NCBI GenBank assembly: GCA_007116535.1
Contig: SKIG01000106.1
Span: forward strand, 1-5,541
Length of the DNA: 5,541 nucleotides
Direction: 5' to 3'
DNA from: Psychroflexus sp.
GTDB taxonomy: Bacteria > Bacteroidota > Bacteroidia > Flavobacteriales > Flavobacteriaceae
Every line of letters starts with the position of its first letter. Position 1 is the stretch's first letter. The position numbers and the translations under genes are program-made. Below are positions 1 through 5,541 of this stretch, piece by piece. The notes under the pieces were generated by a model. That model was not told the DNA's origin, did not search any database, and was given only the letters and a program-made list of their open reading frames with translations.

Positions 1-12
1 AATTCAACTTTG

Positions 13-20
13 TATATTCG
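13..20 (+). promoter_or_regulatory. Possible -7 element upstream of the DUF3108 gene
   Basis: TATATTCG differs from TAnnTTTG at one base. A transcript from here would have a leader of about 50 bases before the ATG at 79. Any -33 element would fall outside the window and cannot be checked. All three forward frames in bases 1-53 are open, so the tail of an upstream gene reaching into this stretch cannot be excluded. Tentative. Confidence 0.2.
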
Positions 21-78
21 CAATTCAAACATTTCAAAAAGTGGTATATGTTTTGATTTGCTTGTGTAAAACCCAACC

Positions 79-849
79 ATGAAGAAAATAGTTAGTGTAC
101 TTTTAATTCTGTTCAGCATACACAGTTTTGCACAGAAAAAGCCAGCTTACCAAGAGGGCGAATGGCTTAAGTTTAAAATAAAATACGGTTGGTTCAATAC
201 TTCTGAGGCTACTTTAAGCATTAAAAACTCTAGTCTACAAGGCGACCCGATGTACCATGTTACCGGGTATGGAAAAACTACCGGCATGTTAGATGTTTTC
301 TTTAAAGTTAGAAATAACTTTGAGACATACATTTCAAAAGAAACAGGACTTCCTCATAAGTTTATTAGAAAAACATCTGAAGGTGGACACATCAAAGACA
401 AAATGATTGACTTTGTGCCTTCACAAAACAAAGCTATTGTACACAACTATAAATACGATACGGTTTCTTCTCATGAAACAATGCCTTCTTCGCAAGACAT
501 GCTGTCGGCATTATATTATCTTAGGAATAAAGTAGATATCAAGACCATTAAAAAAGGGGATGAATTTTTTCTCAACCTATTTTTTGATGAAGAAAACTTC
601 AACTTTAAAGTCAAGTATGTTGGTGACGAAGTTATTAAAACCAAGTTTGGAATGGTCAATACAATGGTTTTTAAACCCTATGTGCAAGCTGACAAAGTTT
701 TTAAAGACGAGGAAGGAGTTACCATTTGGATATCCAAAGACCATAATAAAATACCCCTAAAAATTGAAGCAGATATTTTAGTTGGTTCTATTGTAGCTAG
801 CTTAGATAAATACAGTGGACTTCGAAACCCTTTTTTGATTCAGTACTAA
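79..849 (+). CDS. DUF3108 domain-containing secreted protein
   Basis: Complete 256-residue protein of unknown function in the DUF3108 family. Residues 1-19 form a signal peptide: Lys-Lys, a hydrophobic core, then an ending in Ser-Phe-Ala-Gln, with probable cleavage around Ala18/Gln19. The protein should therefore leave the cytoplasm, most likely for the periplasm. No lipobox cysteine and no later membrane segment is visible. The family assignment rests on the early GEWLKFKIKYGWF stretch (residues 27-39), the mid-protein DMLSALYYLR stretch, and the strongly conserved-looking C-terminal part (208-256). That part includes an EEG turn, then WISKDHNKIPLKIEA and a Val-Gly-Ser segment. The rest is alternating polar and hydrophobic, as expected for a beta-rich fold. 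The ATG at 79 directly precedes the signal peptide; no Shine-Dalgarno is seen, which is usual in this phylum. It converges with the barrel gene on the other strand, so the two are not co-transcribed. The family call is firm; the biochemical role is unknown. Confidence 0.88.
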   Translation: MKKIVSVLLILFSIHSFAQKKPAYQEGEWLKFKIKYGWFNTSEATLSIKNSSLQGDPMYHVTGYGKTTGMLDVFFKVRNNFETYISKETGLPHKFIRKTSEGGHIKDKMIDFVPSQNKAIVHNYKYDTVSSHETMPSSQDMLSALYYLRNKVDIKTIKKGDEFFLNLFFDEENFNFKVKYVGDEVIKTKFGMVNTMVFKPYVQADKVFKDEEGVTIWISKDHNKIPLKIEADILVGSIVASLDKYSGLRNPFLIQY

Positions 850-850
850 T

Positions 851-885
851 TTCTGTTTCAAAAATTGAATTATAAAAAATCAGAA
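851..885. terminator. Weak inverted-repeat region in the convergent gap, possible bidirectional terminator
   Basis: The 47-bp gap between the converging DUF3108 and barrel stop codons contains a perfect 5-bp inverted repeat, TTCAA-AAA-TTGAA (857-869), inside an outer 5-bp pair TTCTG (851-855) and CAGAA (881-885). An A-run lies at 874-879. The stems are short and AT-rich, so this is not a convincing intrinsic terminator, but it is the only candidate in the place where one is expected for both strands. Confidence 0.22.
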
Positions 886-896
886 TAATACAAACA

Positions 897-3605
897 TTAC
901 AAATTATACGTTAACCTAAAAGTAATAAATCTAGGTTGAATAAAAAACTGAGAGGCACTTACCGAAAATGCATTTGCATTTGTGTTGGCAAGAAATTTTG
1001 TATTTAATAAGTTAGTTCCCTTGATTTCGTACTCAAACTTTGAATCCTTTGTTTTTCGGTAGTTAAGTGAAGCGTCCCAAAATTCAAAAGAATTCAATGT
1101 AGTCTCTTCGTCACTTAAATTATTGTAAGTGTATTTGGTTCTGAAAGTAAAAGATTCCCATATCAAAGCATCAAATTCTATTGATGGAGCATTGGTGTAA
1201 AATCTAGTACTTCTGTCTCCTTGGTCGTTGTCTTGAAGTGTAAAGTCATAGCGTAAAGTTACGTTTGGTGCTTTTTTGTAGTTTGTTCTAACCTCAGCTC
1301 CATAGGTTTGTGTATAACTCTCGTTTACAGAGCGTTGATCTTGAATAAACTGATTGAATTTTGCATAATTGAAGCCTGCGTTTAGTGAACCTCTAATTTT
1401 ACCAAAACTACGTTGAAAACGTCCATTAGCTGTAAAAGTTTCGTCTGCAAATGCAGAGTTAAAAACAGAACTCGTTCTAATAACACTTTCAAAATTTGTA
1501 AGGTTTCTAATTTGGTCGATGCTTTTTCGGTAATTCAACAAAGCAAAAACATTGGTGTAATTAAATAAATTGAAGCTGAAATAGTTCAAATTCAAGTTAT
1601 GAGAAAGTGCATTATCTAGTGCTTCATTACCAATAAAGAGTGAATTAAAATTATTCAATACCAAACCTCTGGCTAAGTTAGTTACATCAGTGAATTGGTT
1701 TTCCATGGCGTAAGTAAAAACAATTCTCTCTGTATTTTTCAACTGAATTCTTGCATCGAATTCGGGCAATACACGGTAAAAATCATTCTCAAATTCTTCT
1801 CCAAATTGCGTATTTCTATATACATATGAATGCACTGAAATCCCGGGTGTAAGAGTGAATTTACCTGCTTTTATTTGATAACGCGTACTCAAATAAATAT
1901 CGCCAAAATTATATTCTGTATCGTTGATATTCAATCCATCATTGATTGTTGTTGTAGGTATACTTGTACTGCCGTCATCTAGAAATTGAAAAATATCAGA
2001 ATCAAAGTTTTGACGACTTATAATCGTTCCTAAAGTAAAATTGATATTGCTTTTGTTGTTAATTACATACCAATAGTCAAGTTTAGCGTCTAACTGATTA
2101 GAAAGCACTCTTCGGTTTTGACCGACATTATAATTAATTTGGTTCGGGTCTAAACCTATTGCGTCGGCAGTACTTCCGTAACCATCTTTGTCTTCTATGA
2201 GCGCGTTGTAAAATGGGTCTTCGTCTTGAATTAGATGTTGGGCTTCAAAAGCAAAAATATTACGTTCATTAAGTGTGTAATAATAATTAAAATTTTGATT
2301 GATGCTGAACGGAGTTACCTCTTCAAATTGATCGGTATTCCCAATTACGGAAGAAAACAAATTTCTGTTTTCTCTTTCTTTTGAAACTCTACTCAACACA
2401 TCATAATCCAACTGATTATTTGCATTCTGTTTGTATATAGCACTCAATTTTACAATACCCTGATCGCTAGCTTGGTTAGTAGTAGTTTCTGTGATTTCAT
2501 CAGGAATACCTAAACTTTGATCGGTATATAAAATAGAGTTATTTTGTTGCAAATCGATTCTGCTACTAGAAACTATAGCGAAACCACTCAAATCTAACTT
2601 TTCATTAGGAGAGTAAGTAAAGTTGGCTGCTGCTAATTTAGTTTCCAAGGCTTGCGCTCTGTTATTTTGAAGCGCACTAAAATTTAGGTTGTTATTTCCT
2701 AAATTTAAGTTGGTACCGCTAGTTCTACTTGGACTTCGAAAGCCACCTGTAAAGTTTCGTATATCCCGATTGTTAAGAGCTAATTCACCAATATTATTAA
2801 GGTCTCCAATAAAATTGATACTGTATTTGGGACTGTAATAAAATAACTTGGGCTGAAATAAATACAAACCTCCATCGGAGTTAGAATTACCTCCGCCTGC
2901 GGTTATGTTTCCAAACCAGAAATTTTCTTTTCCTTCTTTAAGCTTAATGTTTAAAGCAATATTGTCTTGGTTATTTTGAACTCCTCTTAACTGACCTACT
3001 TCCGCATAATTTTTCAAAACCTGAACTTTATCTACAGCATTGGAAGGAATATTTTTCACACCTAATTTAGTATCGCCATCAAAAAAGTCTTTTCCGTCTA
3101 TCATTAGTTTTTGTACACGAACGCCATCAACTTCTACCTGACCATCTTCATTTACCTCAACACCTGGTAAATTCTTAAGAATATCTTCCAATTTTCGCTC
3201 AGTTCCCGTTGCAAATGAGTCTGCATTATAAGAAATTGTATCACCACTAATTGTTACTGGCATTTCGTAAGTAAGCTCGACTGCATCTAACATTGAATCA
3301 TCATATAAGGTAAAGTCTTTGGTAATATCTTCACCTTTTGTAACGACTACCTCTTCTGCAGTTTTCATCCCCAAATAACTAACTTGGATATTGAATTTTT
3401 TATTTTTGCTTAAAGCTATAAGGTATCTCCCTCTTTCATCAGAAATAGCATAACCCTCCATGGAATTACTTTCTGTGTTGATGGCAATAACATTAGCCAA
3501 TTCAAGTGGATTCCCAACGCTATCTTTGATAAATCCTTCCATTTTTACTTGCGAAAAAGCGGATAGGCTTGTCAAAAAAATAAGTGAATAAAGTAAGTTT
3601 TTCAT
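897..3605 (-). CDS. Outer-membrane beta-barrel protein with CarboxypepD_reg-like and plug domains (TonB-dependent-receptor-like)
   Basis: Complete protein of 902 residues starting at the ATG at 3605. The open frame extends 7 codons further to a TTG at 3626, but the ATG sits directly before a clean signal peptide (residues 1-19, ending Ala-Phe-Ser-Gln) and is preferred. Residues about 20-100 resemble the CarboxypepD_reg-like beta-sandwich: VKMEGFIKDSVGNPLELANV, then SDERGRYL and a VSYLGMKT strand. Residues about 115-230 resemble a plug: GDTISYNADSF, LEDILKNLPGVEV, VDGVRVQKLMIDGKDFF, and an IPSNAVDKVQVLKNY stretch. The remainder is long, rich in Asn, Tyr and Phe, with alternating strands as in OMP_b-brl_3 barrels. 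It ends in FRLTYNL, a plausible C-terminal beta signal. It should sit in the outer membrane. Whether it imports a nutrient, exports, or is structural cannot be told; I see no SusD partner, no STN domain and no obvious TonB box. It lies 55 bp downstream of the GLPGLI gene on the same strand, so the two are probably co-transcribed. Confidence 0.88.
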   Translation of the reverse strand: MKNLLYSLIFLTSLSAFSQVKMEGFIKDSVGNPLELANVIAINTESNSMEGYAISDERGRYLIALSKNKKFNIQVSYLGMKTAEEVVVTKGEDITKDFTLYDDSMLDAVELTYEMPVTISGDTISYNADSFATGTERKLEDILKNLPGVEVNEDGQVEVDGVRVQKLMIDGKDFFDGDTKLGVKNIPSNAVDKVQVLKNYAEVGQLRGVQNNQDNIALNIKLKEGKENFWFGNITAGGGNSNSDGGLYLFQPKLFYYSPKYSINFIGDLNNIGELALNNRDIRNFTGGFRSPSRTSGTNLNLGNNNLNFSALQNNRAQALETKLAAANFTYSPNEKLDLSGFAIVSSSRIDLQQNNSILYTDQSLGIPDEITETTTNQASDQGIVKLSAIYKQNANNQLDYDVLSRVSKERENRNLFSSVIGNTDQFEEVTPFSINQNFNYYYTLNERNIFAFEAQHLIQDEDPFYNALIEDKDGYGSTADAIGLDPNQINYNVGQNRRVLSNQLDAKLDYWYVINNKSNINFTLGTIISRQNFDSDIFQFLDDGSTSIPTTTINDGLNINDTEYNFGDIYLSTRYQIKAGKFTLTPGISVHSYVYRNTQFGEEFENDFYRVLPEFDARIQLKNTERIVFTYAMENQFTDVTNLARGLVLNNFNSLFIGNEALDNALSHNLNLNYFSFNLFNYTNVFALLNYRKSIDQIRNLTNFESVIRTSSVFNSAFADETFTANGRFQRSFGKIRGSLNAGFNYAKFNQFIQDQRSVNESYTQTYGAEVRTNYKKAPNVTLRYDFTLQDNDQGDRSTRFYTNAPSIEFDALIWESFTFRTKYTYNNLSDEETTLNSFEFWDASLNYRKTKDSKFEYEIKGTNLLNTKFLANTNANAFSVSASQFFIQPRFITFRLTYNL

Positions 3606-3660
3606 TAGATTATAACAATTGTACAAGTTGACATGGATTAAGTGATTAATTATTTTAATT

Positions 3661-4545
3661 TTAACGACCTCGATTTCTTCCTCCGTACATCTCTCTCATT
3701 TCTGTCATTTTCTGCTGCACAATTTCATTGTACTCTTTTTGAGTGACTTCTTTTCCTTTAGAAGGCGCCGAAATTGTTTCTTTTTCAGAAGGATTCAGTA
3801 CAATTTTTGTACATAGTATTGTTGTTCTATCAGCGTTCACTTCCAAGATTAGCCCCGGCAAGCCCCAATATTCTCCAGGTCCTTGATTTACGGGAATTTG
3901 TGGGGTGTACCAAGCAACTACTTCAATGGTTTTGGGCATTTCTATTTCCTCAGTAATTTGCTTGACGTTAGTAGTATCTGATTCTTTTTTTGACTCTTTA
4001 GCCTCGTCATTATTCCTTCTTCTTCTCATGCTTCGCCAGTCATTTTCATCTACTTCTTTTATAGCTACTGCCTTGAAACACGTATATTGTCCAATCTGTT
4101 TTGTTTCATTGGTCATGGTCCATTCAAGTTTTTTTAGTTCATCTTTGATTAAAAAGCGTTTGCCAAAAAACTCTTGATCCTGAAGTATTTCTTGAGTTTT
4201 CACATTCTTGTATTGCGGTCCTCCCGAAAAACTTGATGCGAAAGCACCTCCCATTGCGCTTCCTGGTCCTCCTCCTGGAGCGGCAAGCTTTTCGTCTTCC
4301 TTATAGATTGATTCTGTTTTGTTGAAATTTAGTATATAAGTTTTTTCAAGGAAATTCCTCATTCGCTCCATCATTTGCTTTTTTTTTTGCTCACTCATCT
4401 GGCCTCCACCCCAACCTTCCATATCCATGGTAGTTTTGGTCTGATAAACAGCTTTCCCTTGAAAATCTTGGGCAAATACAGAAGTAGATGATATTAATGT
4501 AATCAAAAAGAAGCTAATTACGTACTGTTGTTTTAGTAATTTCAT
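3661..4545 (-). CDS. GLPGLI family secreted protein
   Basis: Complete 294-residue protein. The family's name motif, Gly-Leu-Pro-Gly-Leu-Ile, is present exactly at residues 228-233 in the context EYWGLPGLILEV (bases 3847-3864). It follows an AWYTPQIPVNQGPGEY stretch, also typical of the family. The function of GLPGLI proteins is not established. The start is the ATG at 4545; the open frame reaches a TTG at 4572, but the ATG begins a good signal peptide (residues 1-26, ending Val-Phe-Ala-Gln). The product is thus secreted, probably periplasmic or surface-associated. Two insertions look unusual: a Gly/Ala/Ser-rich segment (about 89-110) and a very charged Arg/Lys/Glu/Asp segment (about 166-202). 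Near the N terminus there is a Met/Lys/Gln/Glu-rich probable helix (about 50-68). The mature part has two cysteines (156 and 245) that could form a disulfide. The C terminus ends in a Gly/Arg tail. It is the first gene of a probable two-gene operon with the outer-membrane barrel gene. Confidence 0.92.
   Translation of the reverse strand: MKLLKQQYVISFFLITLISSTSVFAQDFQGKAVYQTKTTMDMEGWGGGQMSEQKKKQMMERMRNFLEKTYILNFNKTESIYKEDEKLAAPGGGPGSAMGGAFASSFSGGPQYKNVKTQEILQDQEFFGKRFLIKDELKKLEWTMTNETKQIGQYTCFKAVAIKEVDENDWRSMRRRRNNDEAKESKKESDTTNVKQITEEIEMPKTIEVVAWYTPQIPVNQGPGEYWGLPGLILEVNADRTTILCTKIVLNPSEKETISAPSKGKEVTQKEYNEIVQQKMTEMREMYGGRNRGR
4379..4388 (-). repeat. A10 homopolymer tract inside the GLPGLI coding sequence
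   Basis: The minus strand carries ten consecutive A residues, spanning the codons for Gln53-Lys-Lys-Lys56 (CAA AAA AAA AAG). A one-base gain or loss here would shift the frame about one fifth of the way into the protein, after the signal peptide and before the GLPGLI motif. In this window the frame is intact. Confidence 0.9.
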
Positions 4546-4569
4546 TGGTATAAGTTTTAAAAAAGCAAT

Positions 4570-4577
4570 CAAACTTA
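4570..4577 (-). promoter_or_regulatory. Bacteroidetes-type -7 promoter element for the GLPGLI/barrel operon
   Basis: On the minus strand these bases read TAAGTTTG, an exact TAnnTTTG match. They lie 24 bp upstream of the ATG at 4545, which implies a leader of about 18-20 bases. The site also argues for the ATG at 4545 rather than the upstream TTG at 4570-4572, which overlaps this element and would lie upstream of the predicted transcript start. No good TTTG at -33 is seen at the usual distance, so the promoter may be weak or depend on an activator. Confidence 0.42.
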
Positions 4578-4647
4578 AATGTATTTAACATAGATAAGAC
4601 TTAATGAAACACTAAAAGTTACTTTAATATGGTGAATTTTAAGAAAG

Positions 4648-4683
4648 TTTTTTGATTTAGGTTTTTACTAAACTATCAAAAAA
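4648..4683. repeat. Long imperfect inverted repeat in the divergent intergenic region
   Basis: TTTTTTGAT (4648-4656) is the reverse complement of ATCAAAAAA (4675-4683). Within it, TTAG (4657-4660) pairs with CTAA (4668-4671) around a 7-base centre, leaving a 3-base bulge (4672-4674) on the right side. The repeat lies between the two divergent -7 elements, about 44 bp before that of bioA and about 70 bp before that of the GLPGLI operon. It is upstream of both predicted transcripts, so a terminator role for the flanking genes is unlikely. An operator, a bent-DNA site or chance in AT-rich DNA remain possible. Confidence 0.4.
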
Positions 4684-4726
4684 TAATAGAACTCATTATT
4701 AGTTTCTATTGTTGAAGCTAGAGTTG

Positions 4727-4734
4727 TATTTTTG
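4727..4734 (+). promoter_or_regulatory. Bacteroidetes-type -7 promoter element for bioA
   Basis: TATTTTTG matches the TAnnTTTG consensus of the main sigma factor in Bacteroidetes exactly. It ends 19 bp before the bioA ATG, so transcription would start roughly 12-14 bases upstream of the start codon and give a very short, A-rich leader. The -33 element is weaker: TTTC at 4703-4706 has good spacing (20 bp) but one mismatch, while a TTG at 4709-4711 is a little close. The call rests on consensus and position only. Confidence 0.5.
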
Positions 4735-4753
4735 TACTACTTAAAAAATTAGC

Positions 4754-5541
4754 ATGGGTTTTGGAACTTCAATAAAGAAGATTTTTGGTATTAAATCACT
4801 TCAAGAAAGAGATAGAGAAGTAGTGTGGCATCCGCTCACGCAGCACAAAACTTATGGTGATTTACTTCCTATAGTCAAGGCAAAGGGAGTCTATCTGTAT
4901 GATGAACAAAGCAACAAATATATTGATGCTATTTCTTCTTGGTATACAAGCATGTATGGCCATTGCCATCCAAAAATTATCAGCAAGGTAAAACAACAAA
5001 TGAGCCGTCTTGACCAAATTGTATTTAGTGGATTTACGCATGAGCCTGCAATTGAGCTTGCTGAAAAAGTGCTCAAGCTTCTCGGCAACAATCAAGCTAA
5101 GGTTTTTTATAACGACAATGGTTCTACAGCTACTGAAATAGGCATTAAGATGGCGCTTCAGTTTCATCACAACCTAGGGAATCCTAAAAAGTACATCCTC
5201 GCTTTAGAAGAAGGTTTCCATGGAGACACTTTTGGTGCAATGTCAGTATCCGGACTTTCGGTGTATAACGGTGCTTTTGAAGACCATTTTATTGAAGTTC
5301 TTCGTTTACCTAAACCTAATGAAAAAAACAACCAAGAAGTTTTAGAACAGTTGAATAATTGGATTACCGAATACAGCATTGCAGGGTTTATCTACGAACC
5401 TATGATTCAAGGAGCTGCTGGAATGAAAACCTATTCACAATCAGGACTTGAGTCTATCTTGAAACTTTGCAAAGTATCAGGTATAATTTGTATAGCCGAT
5501 GAAGTAATGACAGGTTTTGGAAAAACAGGTAAAAATTTTGC
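4754..5541 (+). CDS. bioA: BioA, adenosylmethionine-8-amino-7-oxononanoate aminotransferase (3' end cut by window)
   Basis: N-terminal 262 codons plus two bases; no stop is reached before the window edge. BioA is a PLP-dependent class III aminotransferase that converts 8-amino-7-oxononanoate (KAPA) to 7,8-diaminononanoate (DAPA) with S-adenosylmethionine as amino donor, in cytoplasmic biotin synthesis. Visible BioA marks are WHPLTQHKT (25-33), ISSWYTSMYGHCHP (60-73; E. coli has SSWW), FSGFTHEPAIELAEK (91-105), NDNGSTATEIGIKMALQ (120-136), EGFHGDTFGAMSVSG (153-167), EPMIQGAAGM, and IADEVMTGFGKTG, whose Asp249 corresponds to the PLP-pyridine-binding Asp245 of E. coli. The last group, together with WHPLTQ and HGDTFGAMS, separates BioA from other class III aminotransferases such as ornithine or acetylornithine enzymes. 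The PLP lysine lies beyond the window. The ATG at 4754 is the only ATG upstream of WHPLTQ; it gives an N terminus about 11 residues longer than in E. coli. A -7-like element ends 19 bp upstream. The gene is divergent from the GLPGLI gene. Confidence 0.93.
   Translation, partial: MGFGTSIKKIFGIKSLQERDREVVWHPLTQHKTYGDLLPIVKAKGVYLYDEQSNKYIDAISSWYTSMYGHCHPKIISKVKQQMSRLDQIVFSGFTHEPAIELAEKVLKLLGNNQAKVFYNDNGSTATEIGIKMALQFHHNLGNPKKYILALEEGFHGDTFGAMSVSGLSVYNGAFEDHFIEVLRLPKPNEKNNQEVLEQLNNWITEYSIAGFIYEPMIQGAAGMKTYSQSGLESILKLCKVSGIICIADEVMTGFGKTGKNF

Noticed and set aside
1..78. Possible tail of an upstream gene
   Set aside because: All three forward frames are open for the first 17 codons or more, so none can be preferred, and the short peptides show no recognisable family.
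147..760. Short open frames of 61 and 66 codons (minus and plus) inside the DUF3108 gene
   Set aside because: They overlap a clear coding sequence in other frames and have no independent signal, domain or start context.
3606..3626. Seven-codon N-terminal extension of the barrel protein from a TTG
   Set aside because: The ATG at 3605 gives a standard signal peptide starting Met-Lys-Asn; the extension would place non-charged residues before it and uses a rare start codon.
3905..4177. 90-codon open frame on the + strand, hydrophobic and Ser/Phe-rich
   Set aside because: It lies wholly antisense to the GLPGLI coding sequence. Its Leu/Phe/Ser-rich make-up is the reverse reading of Lys/Glu/Arg codons, with no start signal or family resemblance.
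4546..4572. Nine-codon N-terminal extension of the GLPGLI protein from a TTG
   Set aside because: The ATG at 4545 begins a proper signal peptide, and the TTG overlaps the exact -7 match, so it would lie upstream of the predicted transcript start.
4546..4753. Riboswitch, small RNA or tRNA in the divergent intergenic region
   Set aside because: The region is AT-rich, with predicted leaders of under 20 bases on both sides and no tRNA-like or riboswitch-like conserved core; only the inverted repeat and -7 elements stand out.
4862..5379. Three open frames on the minus strand (66-102 codons) within the right end
   Set aside because: They are antisense to bioA, whose sense-strand protein shows unmistakable family motifs throughout. 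No promoter or homology supports them.

Overview
The window looks like chromosomal DNA from a member of the Bacteroidetes, most likely Flavobacteriia. The DNA is AT-rich. It carries a GLPGLI-family protein, found essentially only in this phylum, and an outer-membrane barrel with an N-terminal carboxypeptidase-regulatory-like domain. Signal peptides end in the typical Phe-Ala-Gln or Phe-Ser-Gln. There are no clear Shine-Dalgarno sequences, and TAnnTTTG-type -7 promoter elements lie before two genes. Species cannot be named from the sequence.

Layout, left to right. A secreted DUF3108 protein lies on + (79-849). A 47-bp convergent gap with at most a weak terminator-like repeat follows. Then come two minus-strand genes that read leftward as an apparent operon: a GLPGLI protein (4545-3661) first, and 55 bp downstream a large CarboxypepD_reg-like/plug/beta-barrel protein (3605-897). 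A 208-bp divergent intergenic region (4546-4753) holds a -7-like promoter element facing each way and a long imperfect inverted repeat. The last gene, bioA (4754 to the right edge, +), is cut by the window end. It encodes the N-terminal 262 residues of the biotin-pathway aminotransferase.

Three of the four genes encode exported proteins of the cell envelope, and none of the three has an established biochemical function. The GLPGLI/barrel pair is the most interesting unit. A small secreted, probably periplasmic beta-rich protein is apparently co-transcribed with an outer-membrane barrel, which suggests they act together. The partner and substrate are unknown. bioA is a housekeeping gene, divergently transcribed and probably functionally unrelated. 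I found no RNA gene, insertion sequence, CRISPR array, phage gene or defence gene, and no clear evidence of a wholly new system. The open questions concern the GLPGLI pair, an A10 tract within the GLPGLI gene, and the inverted repeat between the divergent genes.
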